The notes under the pieces are model-generated. The model was given only the letters and a program-made list of their open reading frames with translations. It did no database searches and was not told where the DNA came from. The position numbers and the translations under genes are program-made. A DNA stretch of 57,262 bases from an uncultured Myxococcales bacterium. GTDB lineage: Bacteria; Myxococcota_A; UBA9042. Below, in pieces: positions 16,251 through 24,447 of the stretch; position 1 is the stretch's first letter; every line of letters starts with the position of its first letter. The stretch spans positions 1-57,262 of the forward strand of contig CAIYBN010000049.1 in NCBI GenBank assembly GCA_903924465.1, read 5' to 3'.

Positions 16251-18614
16251 ATGACAGTCCTTGGCCCTTCCCATGATGCGCAACGCTTTCATGCCCGCAA
16301 TCGCCTGGCGATGGCCGGCGTTTTTGTCGCAGTCCTCGTGCTGATCGCCCGCTTGGTGATTGTCCAGGGCGTGATGGGCGCCAACTACGAGAAGATCGCG
16401 ACGATCGAGCGGGTCGGCAAAGTGCGCTCTCAGGCACCTCGCGGGCAGATCAAGGGATCCGACGGCACGGTGCTTGCCCGCAACCTGGAGAGCCATTCGC
16501 TGGAGCTATTGCCGGCCAAGGTGAAAGCCGATCGCGTTGTGGCGATTGTGAGTCGGCTGCGCGAGCTGCTGGACATGACGGACGCGGAACTGGAAGCGCT
16601 GCGCGGCGAACTGTTGCGAGAGGCTGATCCACGCAAGCGCCAGCCGCTGGTGGTGCGTCGCGATCTGGTGTCGACGCATTGTCCATACGATTCCAGCCAG
16701 TTGGAGTTGACCTCTGAGGTCGAATACCGCTTCTGCCCAGTCTGCGGTCGCAATTTCGAGCCCGTGCCGGCGCGCAAGGCGTGCCCGTTTGACCAACGCA
16801 AGCTCCAGTCGATCCCGGGCGGCGACGGGATGCGCTGCGCGTCCTGTGAACGCGAGTTCTCGTCGGCGGGCGTCTGTCCCTACGATCACCATGCGCTGCA
16901 CGTTGGCCACCACAATTTGAAATGTCCGCTCTGCCAGCGCACGTTCAACGACGAAGTGGCGGTCATTCGTGCCAATCTGCACCTGTTGCCGGAGGCCCGC
17001 CTGGAGTCCGAAATCCAGCGCGAATACCCGTTTCGTTTCCTCGCGAGCCACGTGCTGGGCTACGTCGGCTACGTAACGGACGCGGATCGCGCGCCCTGGC
17101 TGCCTTGGCTACCGGCGCGTTTCGCTCTGACCGATCGCGTGGGCCGGACGGGGCTGGAGCGGGCGTTTGATGCGGCGCTGCGCGGCCTGGACGGGGAGCA
17201 AGTCGTCGTGCGGCGGTCCGGTGCGGACGAGAATGCCAAGGGCATGGACGATCTGGTCGCGGGTCTGCAACCACGGCCGACGGTGCCGGGGTTGACCCTG
17301 CGCCTGACGCTCGATCTGGAATTGCAGCGCATCGCCAAGGTCGCGATGAAAGATGTCTTTTCCGGTGCCGCAGTCGTCATCGATGCGCGTACCGGTGAGG
17401 TTCTGGCCCTGTATTCGAAGCCAAGCTTTGACCCCAATACGATGTCCGGCAAACGCGCGCCGCATGGCAAGACTGCGACGGACACGCCAGCGTATGCGCC
17501 CCTCCTGGACAAAGCCGTGCACGCGTTTCCCCCCGCGTCGACCTTCAAAATCGTGGCTGCAATCGCGGCGTTGGAAGAAAACGTCGTCACGCCGTCGACG
17601 ACTTTCCACTGCCCGGGCTACTACGATTTCGGCGGTCGGCGCTTCCATTGCCACTCCAAACGCGGCCACGGCGACGTCAACCTGCGCGAAGCGATCCGCT
17701 CGTCGTGCGACGTCTATTTCTACCATCTGGGCGAACTGCTCGGCCTCGATCGCTTGGAGGCTTGGGCGCGCAAACTTGGCTATGGCGAGTCGACCGGTAT
17801 CGAAATCTACGAAGCCCAAGGCCGCCTGCCAACGCGGGCGTGGTACGCGGAACACGTCAAAGGCGGCTATTATCCAGGCTTTGCGCTATCGACGGCGGTC
17901 GGGCAAAAAGACGTGACCGCAACGCCGCTCCAAGTCGCGCGCGTCTACTCCGCGCTGGGGCGCGAGGGCATTTTGCCCAACGTGACGCTGGTTCAGGGCT
18001 TTGAAGGGCCTGATGGCAAGCTGCTGCCACGCCTGCCGCGGCCGAGCGGTCGCGACCTGCCGGTGAAGTCCACGACGCTGCGGTTCATCCGCAACGCGTT
18101 GCTCGCGGTGGTGAACGATGAAGGTGGAACCGCGTATGCGAGTCAGCCGACCAACGTGATGATGGCCGGCAAGACGGGGACCGCGCAGGCGGCGCAGCGG
18201 CCGCGGGCGGACATGGTGGAGCGGCTGAAGGCGGATCCGCTGGCACTGGGACGGCTGACCGCTTGGATGCAGAACGATCACGCGTGGTTTGTCGGCTATG
18301 CCCCGGCGGAAGATCCGGAGATCACGGTCGCCGTATTCGTGGAACACGGCGGATCGGGCGGCCACAACGCGGCGCCGATCGCCGTGAAGATTGTCGAGTC
18401 CTGGTTTGCCCGTCATCCGCACGTCAAAGAGGCTGAGGCGACGCAGGCGAAGGCGCACAAAAAGGCGGCGGTGCCGCAGGAGGAACTGGACGAAACGCCG
18501 ATCGCGGACCCCGAAGCGGTACCGACGGTGCCGCACGAAGACGATCCGGCCAACCGTCCGGCGGACGAACCACACGATGTGCCTGGCGAGACCGGCGACG
18601 AGGTTCTGCCGTGA
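16251..18614 (+). CDS. mrdA: Penicillin-binding protein 2 with three zinc-ribbon-like inserts
   Basis: PBP2 is the transpeptidase that cross-links peptidoglycan with RodA during elongation. The 787-residue product has an N-terminal membrane anchor (MAGVFVAVLVLIARLVIVQG), the pedestal/head domain, and the transpeptidase with SxxK as STFK, SxD as SCDVYFY and KTG as AGKTGTAQ. All three catalytic motifs are intact. Residues 144-232 of the head are replaced by three tandem units CP[YF]D-x(12-14)-CxxC-x3-F (nine Cys), after which the normal PBP2 sequence resumes (EIQREYPFRFLASHVLGYVG). The C-terminus has an acidic Pro-rich tail of about 70 residues. The start at ATG 16251 lacks a good ribosome site and an earlier start is possible. 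The stop overlaps the next gene by four bases (GTGA). Confidence 0.93.
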   Translation: MTVLGPSHDAQRFHARNRLAMAGVFVAVLVLIARLVIVQGVMGANYEKIATIERVGKVRSQAPRGQIKGSDGTVLARNLESHSLELLPAKVKADRVVAIVSRLRELLDMTDAELEALRGELLREADPRKRQPLVVRRDLVSTHCPYDSSQLELTSEVEYRFCPVCGRNFEPVPARKACPFDQRKLQSIPGGDGMRCASCEREFSSAGVCPYDHHALHVGHHNLKCPLCQRTFNDEVAVIRANLHLLPEARLESEIQREYPFRFLASHVLGYVGYVTDADRAPWLPWLPARFALTDRVGRTGLERAFDAALRGLDGEQVVVRRSGADENAKGMDDLVAGLQPRPTVPGLTLRLTLDLELQRIAKVAMKDVFSGAAVVIDARTGEVLALYSKPSFDPNTMSGKRAPHGKTATDTPAYAPLLDKAVHAFPPASTFKIVAAIAALEENVVTPSTTFHCPGYYDFGGRRFHCHSKRGHGDVNLREAIRSSCDVYFYHLGELLGLDRLEAWARKLGYGESTGIEIYEAQGRLPTRAWYAEHVKGGYYPGFALSTAVGQKDVTATPLQVARVYSALGREGILPNVTLVQGFEGPDGKLLPRLPRPSGRDLPVKSTTLRFIRNALLAVVNDEGGTAYASQPTNVMMAGKTGTAQAAQRPRADMVERLKADPLALGRLTAWMQNDHAWFVGYAPAEDPEITVAVFVEHGGSGGHNAAPIAVKIVESWFARHPHVKEAEATQAKAHKKAAVPQEELDETPIADPEAVPTVPHEDDPANRPADEPHDVPGETGDEVLP
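16680..16946 (+). repeat. Three tandem CP[YF]D...CxxC units in PBP2
   Basis: This encodes residues 144-232 of PBP2. Unit 1 has C144, D147, C162, C165 and F169. Unit 2 has C178, D181, C196, C199 and F203. Unit 3 has C209, D212, C225, C228 and F232. The distance from Asp to the CxxC is 14, 14 and 12 residues. Each unit resembles a zinc ribbon in which a CPxD knuckle pairs with a CxxC knuckle, giving three Cys and one Asp as possible ligands. Zinc binding is inferred from the spacing. Confidence 0.8.
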
Positions 18615-19369
18615 TCGACGTCGCCCAGAACGCACTCCTGCTCGGCGCTGCGATGGTCGGCGGCGCCATCAACAGCGTCGCGGGCGGCGGCAGCTTCTTC
18701 ACGTTCCCCGCGCTCGTCGTGGGCGGCCTCGCGCCGATCGCCGCCAATGCCACGAGTACCGTTGCCCTCTGGCCGGGCAGTCTGGCCAGCACTTGGGCAT
18801 ACCGAAAGGATGTCAATGGCTTGCGCGAACATTTGGCTGGACTCACGTGCGTCAGCCTGGCCGGCGGCTTGCTCGGCGCGCTCCTGCTGCTTTGGACGCG
18901 CAACGAGACCTTTGCCCGCATCGTGCCCTGGCTGCTGCTGACCGCGACGTCGCTGTTCGCTATTTCTGGTCGCGCCGTGGCCTTTTTGCGCGCCCGCAAC
19001 CGCGGCGTGCTGCATCCGGCGGTGCTGCTGACCGGCCAGTTCGTCATCGCGGTGTACGGCGGCTATTTCGGTGGCGGCATGGGCATCCTCATGCTCGCGA
19101 CGTACGCGTTGGCCGGTCTTTCCGACATCCACGCCATGAACGGCCTCAAGTCGCTGCTCGGCGCGGCGATCAACGCGGCGGCCGTCGTCACGTTCCTGGT
19201 CGCCGGCATCGTGCAATGGCGCCCGGCCTTGTTGATGGTGGCAGGTTCACTCGTCGGCGGCTATTTTGGCGCCCGTCTGGCCAAAAAGGTGGACGCTGGT
19301 CGCGTGCGCCAATTTGTCATCGCGACCGGCGCGGTCATGACCGTCAAATTCTTTCTTTCCCAGGCCTGA
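18611..19369 (+). CDS. TauE/SafE (TSUP) family permease
   Basis: The 252-residue protein has about eight hydrophobic segments and the two Gly-rich half-repeat signatures of this family: GGAINSVAGGGSFFTFPAL near residue 17 and YGGYFGGGMGILML near residue 150. Members move small organic or sulfur-containing anions, but the substrate cannot be told from sequence. It begins with GTG at 18611 inside the mrdA stop (GTGA overlap) and ends 12 bases before rodA, so it is translationally coupled into the elongation operon. A role in supplying or removing an envelope metabolite is a reasonable inference. Confidence 0.88.
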   Translation: MIDVAQNALLLGAAMVGGAINSVAGGGSFFTFPALVVGGLAPIAANATSTVALWPGSLASTWAYRKDVNGLREHLAGLTCVSLAGGLLGALLLLWTRNETFARIVPWLLLTATSLFAISGRAVAFLRARNRGVLHPAVLLTGQFVIAVYGGYFGGGMGILMLATYALAGLSDIHAMNGLKSLLGAAINAAAVVTFLVAGIVQWRPALLMVAGSLVGGYFGARLAKKVDAGRVRQFVIATGAVMTVKFFLSQA

Positions 19370-19381
19370 GGTCGCCCGCCG

Positions 19382-20512
19382 ATGTCCGTTTTCGCCCGCA
19401 TTCGCCAGCCCTCGACCCTGCTTGGGCTGTTTTGCGTGCTCGGCCTGTGCGTCATCGCCATCGAAAACCTCCATTTCGCCGATTCCATGCTCGGCACGAC
19501 CTTTCATCGTTCACAAACGATTTGGATTGTCGTGGGGCTCATCGGTACCGGCGTCACGGCGGGTCTCGACATGCAATTCGTGCGCCGCGTGAGTCCAATT
19601 GTCTACCAGGTCCTGATCGCGCTCCTGGTCGCCGTGCTGTTTTTTGGCCGCGATATCAACTACTCCAAGCGTTGGCTGGAGCTCGGTCCGGCGAACATCC
19701 AGCCGAGTGAGTTCATGAAGATCTCCATAGCGCTCGTGCTCGCCGACTGGTTTGACAAGAAGCGCAGTCAGGCGCCGTGGAAGCTGCGGCAACTCCTGAT
19801 GCCGGTGCTGCTGATTCTGGTTCCGGTCGCGCTCATCAACCGCGAGCCGGATCTGGGCACGTCGGTTTGCGTCGCGCTGATCGCGCTTGGGCAAGTGTTG
19901 TACGACGGCGTGCAGCGACGGACGTTGGTGCTGGCGCTGTGCGTGGCGCTGATTGGCATCGGTTTGGCATGGAAATTCGACGTGATCCGCGATTACCAGA
20001 AGGGCCGCGCGGAAACGTGGTGGCACGCGATGCAGGACGACGAAAAGGCGCCGGACACCGGTCAGGGCGGCGCGAATCGCGACAACTGGCAAGCGGAAAA
20101 GGCTCTCTGGGCGGTCGGATCGGGTCGCGTCGCTGGGCGGTCCGATGACGAAGCCCGCGTCTCCGTGCTGCGCCACGTGCCGTTCGTCCACACGGATTTT
20201 GCCCTGGCCTGCTTCGCCGAACGCTGGGGCCTCATCGGCTGCATCTTTCTGTTTGGCCTCTACCTCGGCTTGGTCTGGTGGGCGCTGTACATCGCCGATC
20301 ACGCTCAGGAACGGTTTGACGCGCTGCTTGCAGTCGGCGTTGCCGGTCTGGTCTTCTGGCAGTTCTTCGTCAACGCCGGCATGGTCATCGGCTTGTTGCC
20401 CGTTGTCGGCGTCACACTGCCTCTGCTGAGCTACGGCGGCTCGTCCGCGCTCACGGTCCTGCTGGGCGCCGGATTTCTGCTCAACATTTCGACGCGGCGC
20501 AAATCCAGATGA
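19382..20512 (+). CDS. rodA: RodA, SEDS peptidoglycan glycosyltransferase
   Basis: RodA polymerises glycan strands from lipid II and works with PBP2. The 376-residue product has about ten hydrophobic segments and the SEDS family motifs: RWLELGPANIQPSEFMKI, INREPDLGTS, the loop with HTDFALACFAERWG, and GLLPVVGVTLPLLSYGGSS near the C-terminus. It contains the conserved Glu/Asp of the periplasmic cavity in REPDLG. Length and motif order fit RodA rather than FtsW, and the operon neighbour is PBP2, as usual. The stop overlaps the start of the next gene by four bases (ATGA). Confidence 0.95.
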   Translation: MSVFARIRQPSTLLGLFCVLGLCVIAIENLHFADSMLGTTFHRSQTIWIVVGLIGTGVTAGLDMQFVRRVSPIVYQVLIALLVAVLFFGRDINYSKRWLELGPANIQPSEFMKISIALVLADWFDKKRSQAPWKLRQLLMPVLLILVPVALINREPDLGTSVCVALIALGQVLYDGVQRRTLVLALCVALIGIGLAWKFDVIRDYQKGRAETWWHAMQDDEKAPDTGQGGANRDNWQAEKALWAVGSGRVAGRSDDEARVSVLRHVPFVHTDFALACFAERWGLIGCIFLFGLYLGLVWWALYIADHAQERFDALLAVGVAGLVFWQFFVNAGMVIGLLPVVGVTLPLLSYGGSSALTVLLGAGFLLNISTRRKSR

Positions 20513-22455
20513 GTGAACTTCGCGCCTGGCTCGCGCCCCTGCTGGTGGTGCTCGCGGTCCTTGCGGTTTTCGGCCCGCCTGCCGATCGCGCTGAGTTCGT
20601 GCAGGACGATGGGCCCGCGTTCCTGCACCATCCGGCGGTGAAATGGCCGGTCGATCTGTCTGAGATTAGCCGCGCGCCGTACTTTGGCGATGCCGATCAC
20701 GCCTACATCCGCCTGTCGCGGCCATTGGCGACGCTCAGCTTTGCCGTGGAAATCGCCGCTGGCCTGGATTCCAGCCGGGCGCGCCACTGGACCGACGTGC
20801 TGCTCTACGCGCTGGCCTGTGGCTGGCTGACGACGCTGGTTGCCCGGTTCGCCCTGCTGTGGCACCTGGAGCGCGCGGCGCGTCTGACCGCACTCGCCAG
20901 TGGCCTGTGGTTTGCCCTGCACCCGGCGCACGCCGAAGTGGTGATGCAAGTCGCCTATCGCCCCGAACTTCTGGCGCTGCTCGCGGAACTCGTGGCGTTT
21001 GAGGTGCTGCTGCGGTATCGGCGAAACCGCGGCACTGCGCTGTCGCTGGTGGTTGGCGCTCTGGCCTTTGCCGCTGCGCTGGGCAGCAAGGAGCAGCCAA
21101 TCATGCTCTTGCCCATCGCGTTTCTGTGGGCGCTGTCCCGGCCGGGCCTCCTGCGACGTTTTCTTCCGCTGCTGCTGACCTGGGCGCTGATGGCTGTAGC
21201 CTGGCTCACGTGGCGGCACCTGTTGTTCGGTCCGGTCTCGGCGCTGCCGATCTCGGAGGCGGACAATCCACTGGCTGTCGTGTCCCCCATCGTGCGCACC
21301 TGGACCGCGCTGGCGGTGGTCCTCCGGGCCGTGCAGCACCTGTTCTGGCCGGTCGACCTCGCGCCCGATTACACCTTCAACGCCTGGCCGCCCGTCAGCC
21401 AGCCTGATGCCGAAGTGCTGGGCGGTCTGGCCATCCTCCTCGCTCTGGCGGGCAGCGCGACTTTCATCTGGTGGCGAACGCGGCAAAATCCGCTGCGGGA
21501 CGAACACGATGTGGCGCCCGGCGAGATGGCCGTCCTGGCACTGGCGTGGGGATTGCTGACGTGGCTGCCGGTGTCAAATCTGCTGTTCACCTCCACGACG
21601 CTCTACGCCGATCGCCTGCTGTTCGCGCCGTCGGTGTCCCTGTGCTTGGGCGTGCCGCTCTTCGTCGCGCAGCGGGTGCAGTCGTGGCCGCTGCGGCGAC
21701 GGCAGGTGCAGTTGCCCGTCGTCGTCGTGCTGGCGTTGGCGACGTTCGGTCTGTGCCTGCGCGAGACGCCTGCGAACGCGGCGGCCTGGACCAACGAACT
21801 CGCGCTGTATACCCGTGGCGTGCGGCTCCAACCGAATTCCATGCGCATGGCCCACAACCTTGCGTACACGCTGATGACGCAAGGGCGGCTGGCCGAAGCG
21901 CGGGAATTTCAACGACGCGCGCTACGGATTCGGCCAACCGACTTGGATGCATTGGCGCTGGGTCTGGAACTGGCGCGCAAGGAAGGTCGCTGCGCCGACG
22001 GCGTGCCCTTGGCGCAAACGCTCGCGCATGTGGCCAAGGATGCAGTGCTGGCACGGCGCATCGCGCTGGATTGGGCGATGACGTGCCACACGTGGCAGGA
22101 CGGCTGGGCGGCGGTGCGGCTGATTCCGCCGAGCAAGTTGCGGGGGCGCCAGCCGCTGGATGTGTTCGCGCTCGGTGTGGCGGCAGGCCAAATCGCCGAG
22201 GTGCAAGCGTGGTGTGCGCCGCTCGCGCGTCAGCCGTGGCAATCCGCGCCGTGGGCGACTGCGGGCGCCTTTGGTGCTGAAGCAGGCGGTCGGCCGTTGG
22301 AGGCGTTGCAGCATCTGGTCGACCTGCAACGGGCGCAACCGGGTATGCCCGGACTCGACAAGGTGGCGCGCGACCTGTACCAACGGCATCGCGATCACGC
22401 GGATGCGGCGGCGATGCAAACGCTGTTACAGGCGACGTGGCCGGTGAAGGAGTAG
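20509..22455 (+). CDS. TMTC-like membrane glycosyltransferase with TPR tail
   Basis: The 648-residue protein has 10-12 hydrophobic segments and, in the first half, the GT-C signature seen in TMTC and bacterial O-mannosyltransferase-like proteins: an early DD after a Phe-Val (FVQDDGPAFLHHPAVKWP), LWFALHPAHAEVV, YRPELLALLAELVAFE and ALGSKEQPIMLLP. The last ~190 residues are helical with TPR-like units (NSMRMAHNLAYTLMTQGRLAEAREF). Such enzymes transfer sugars from lipid-linked donors to proteins or glycans outside the inner membrane. It is coupled to rodA by an ATGA overlap and to the HD gene by nine bases. The acceptor is unknown. Confidence 0.82.
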   Translation: MSELRAWLAPLLVVLAVLAVFGPPADRAEFVQDDGPAFLHHPAVKWPVDLSEISRAPYFGDADHAYIRLSRPLATLSFAVEIAAGLDSSRARHWTDVLLYALACGWLTTLVARFALLWHLERAARLTALASGLWFALHPAHAEVVMQVAYRPELLALLAELVAFEVLLRYRRNRGTALSLVVGALAFAAALGSKEQPIMLLPIAFLWALSRPGLLRRFLPLLLTWALMAVAWLTWRHLLFGPVSALPISEADNPLAVVSPIVRTWTALAVVLRAVQHLFWPVDLAPDYTFNAWPPVSQPDAEVLGGLAILLALAGSATFIWWRTRQNPLRDEHDVAPGEMAVLALAWGLLTWLPVSNLLFTSTTLYADRLLFAPSVSLCLGVPLFVAQRVQSWPLRRRQVQLPVVVVLALATFGLCLRETPANAAAWTNELALYTRGVRLQPNSMRMAHNLAYTLMTQGRLAEAREFQRRALRIRPTDLDALALGLELARKEGRCADGVPLAQTLAHVAKDAVLARRIALDWAMTCHTWQDGWAAVRLIPPSKLRGRQPLDVFALGVAAGQIAEVQAWCAPLARQPWQSAPWATAGAFGAEAGGRPLEALQHLVDLQRAQPGMPGLDKVARDLYQRHRDHADAAAMQTLLQATWPVKE

Positions 22456-22464
22456 ACGACCGAA

Positions 22465-23763
22465 ATGGACATTCGCGACCCGATTCATGGCTCCATTGTG
22501 CTGTCCGAGGCGGAACACGTGCTGACCGATAGCCCGTACCTGCAGCGGCTGCGGGCGATCAAGCAGTTGGGCTTCTCGGAGCTGACGTTTCCCGGTGCGA
22601 GCCACAGCCGTTTCCTGCATTCGCTGGGCGCGATGCAACTCGCCGGCCAAGCCTTTGACGCCGTTTTTCGCCAATCGCCCTGGCTGGTGGACAACGAGCG
22701 CGCGCGTCTGCGTCAGACCATTCGCTTGGCAACTCTGTGCCACGATCTGGGCCACCCGCCGCTCTCGCACAGCTCCGAGGTGTTGTTGCCGCGGGTGGCG
22801 GCGCTTCGGTTGCCGGGCGTGCGTCTGCCGGACCCGGACGCGCAGGCGACGCACGAGCACATGACCCTGAAGATTCTGCTGGATTCCGGCCTGACCCAGC
22901 TGATTGGCGAGGTCGGCCGCGATTTGGGCATCGAAGCGCGACACGTCGCGGCGCTGCTGAGCGACGACGTGCAGTGCGATCCGGGCGTGTTCGAGGTCGC
23001 AGGCCGCAATCTGCACGGCATTCTGGCCACGCTGGCGTCGTCGGAGCTGGACGTCGATCGCATGGATTACCTGCTGCGCGACAGCTATTTCACCGGCGTC
23101 AGCTACGGGCAGTTCGATTGCGACTGGCTGATCCGTCACCTTGGCCACGACGACGCGCAGGGCGGACCGCTGCATTTGACCTTGGACGATCGGGCGATTT
23201 TCACGTTTGACGACTTTCTGCTCAGCCGCCACCACATGTTTCTCATGGTGTATTTTCACAAAAAATCGGTCTGTTACGACCACATGCTGCAGCGATTCTA
23301 CGAGCAGTTTCCCGAACTCTGCCGCGCGCCGGCCGATCCCGAGGCGTACCTGGAACTGGACGACCACCGCGTCTGGCAGGCGCTCCGTTCCAAGGAAGCG
23401 GAATCGCCGTGGGCGGCGGGGATCATGCGCCGCAAGCCGCTGACGGTGCTCATTGAAGGCACGCCGACGGATCGACCGGAGCCGGTTGTGCCGCTGCTGG
23501 CGCGACTCGACGCCGAGCAGATCGCGTACCTGCACGTGACGTCCCAGGGCGCCTTGTCCAAATACCAGCCAGATGATGTCGCGCGGTCGATCTATGTCCG
23601 CAAACAGCCAGCGGTCGGCGATGCGTACCTGCTGCCCTTGGCCGACGCCACGCGCCTGTACGACCGCTACGCCGATGCGACCGTGCTGGAACGCCTGTAC
23701 GTGCAGCCGGAGTCTGCGGATCTTGTGGCGAAATGGCTGGTGGAGCTGCGCAAGGCGATGTGA
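22465..23763 (+). CDS. HD-domain phosphohydrolase (SAMHD1/dGTPase-like)
   Basis: The 432-residue product starts MDIRDPIHGSIVLSEAEHVL, typical of the SAMHD1-like bacterial group. The metal-binding HD residues are seen in FPGASHSRFLHSLGAMQLAG, LCHDLGHPPLSHSSE and the later Asp in SSELDVDRMDYLLRDSYFTG. Family members hydrolyse dNTPs or other nucleotides. It is the last gene of the plus-strand run, nine bases after the glycosyltransferase, and its stop is two bases from the convergent next gene. Whether it works on dNTPs or a signalling nucleotide cannot be decided here. Confidence 0.88.
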   Translation: MDIRDPIHGSIVLSEAEHVLTDSPYLQRLRAIKQLGFSELTFPGASHSRFLHSLGAMQLAGQAFDAVFRQSPWLVDNERARLRQTIRLATLCHDLGHPPLSHSSEVLLPRVAALRLPGVRLPDPDAQATHEHMTLKILLDSGLTQLIGEVGRDLGIEARHVAALLSDDVQCDPGVFEVAGRNLHGILATLASSELDVDRMDYLLRDSYFTGVSYGQFDCDWLIRHLGHDDAQGGPLHLTLDDRAIFTFDDFLLSRHHMFLMVYFHKKSVCYDHMLQRFYEQFPELCRAPADPEAYLELDDHRVWQALRSKEAESPWAAGIMRRKPLTVLIEGTPTDRPEPVVPLLARLDAEQIAYLHVTSQGALSKYQPDDVARSIYVRKQPAVGDAYLLPLADATRLYDRYADATVLERLYVQPESADLVAKWLVELRKAM

Positions 23764-23765
23764 GG

Positions 23766-24368
23766 CTAGGAATCGAAGCCGTTGGCCTGCAGCCAGCCCG
23801 CCAGCGTTCCCGCGGACGGCCCGAGGCCTTCCAGCACGTAGATGTCCTCGTCGACCCAGAGCGTCGCTTTTGCGCCCTGGAACTGGATCTTCTGCGTCGC
23901 GGAGCGGGGAATTTCAAAGCGATATTGGCCCATTTCCATCGACCCAAGCGATTGCATCGTCGTCGCGCCGTCGCTGCTGTCCAGCGCGTCACCGGCCTTG
24001 GAAATGACGCGAGAAGTCGCTTCAAACAGCAGGCCGGTCGGCGTGACGTGCAACTTGCCAAACGGCGGCATCGCACCGTGAACCGCGCCGTGGATTTGGC
24101 AGCAGATCATCTTCAAGTCTTCCGCCGCATTGAGCGGTGTCACCACGGCGGGCGCACGGGTTCGCGTCGTCGCCGGACGTGGCAGGGCAGTCTGCGGTTC
24201 AGCTGGTGGCGTGTGCGTGCGGGCTGGCACGTTAGCCGCGGCGCGTCCGCGCAGCAGCAAGTACGCACTGACTCCAGCGGCAATCAACACCACAATCGCG
24301 ATGGCTATCCACATCTTCCACGTCGCATCGGATGGGTTATCCGAATCGGTCAACCGTGGCGCGGCCAA
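23766..24368 (-). CDS. Membrane-anchored protein downstream of gspN
   Basis: The 200-residue frame has one membrane helix near the N-terminus (MWIAIAIVVLIAAGVSAYLLL), a Thr/Pro/Arg/Ala-rich linker, and a C-terminal domain of about 110 residues with many beta-strand-like stretches (GKLHVTPTGLLFEA, YRFEIPRSATQKIQF, ATLWVDEDIYVLEG), reminiscent of a PH/GRAM-like fold; I have no firm family. The start is uncertain: TTG 24368 is the longest, and ATG 24314 directly before the helix is an alternative. It lies 79 bases after gspN on the same strand, so it may be the last gene of the secretion operon. Confidence 0.6.
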   Translation of the reverse strand: MAAPRLTDSDNPSDATWKMWIAIAIVVLIAAGVSAYLLLRGRAAANVPARTHTPPAEPQTALPRPATTRTRAPAVVTPLNAAEDLKMICCQIHGAVHGAMPPFGKLHVTPTGLLFEATSRVISKAGDALDSSDGATTMQSLGSMEMGQYRFEIPRSATQKIQFQGAKATLWVDEDIYVLEGLGPSAGTLAGWLQANGFDS

Positions 24369-24447
24369 CCGCGGCCAAGCATAGCGCGCTCCAGACGCTG
24401 TGTGAACGCAAGGTGCGACATTTTGACCGCCTCACACAAATTCTTAT

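Noticed and set aside
16251..18614. PBP2 Cys units as a misassembled or foreign fragment
   Set aside because: The frame is open through the insert, codon use resembles the rest, and normal PBP2 sequence resumes in the same frame on both sides.
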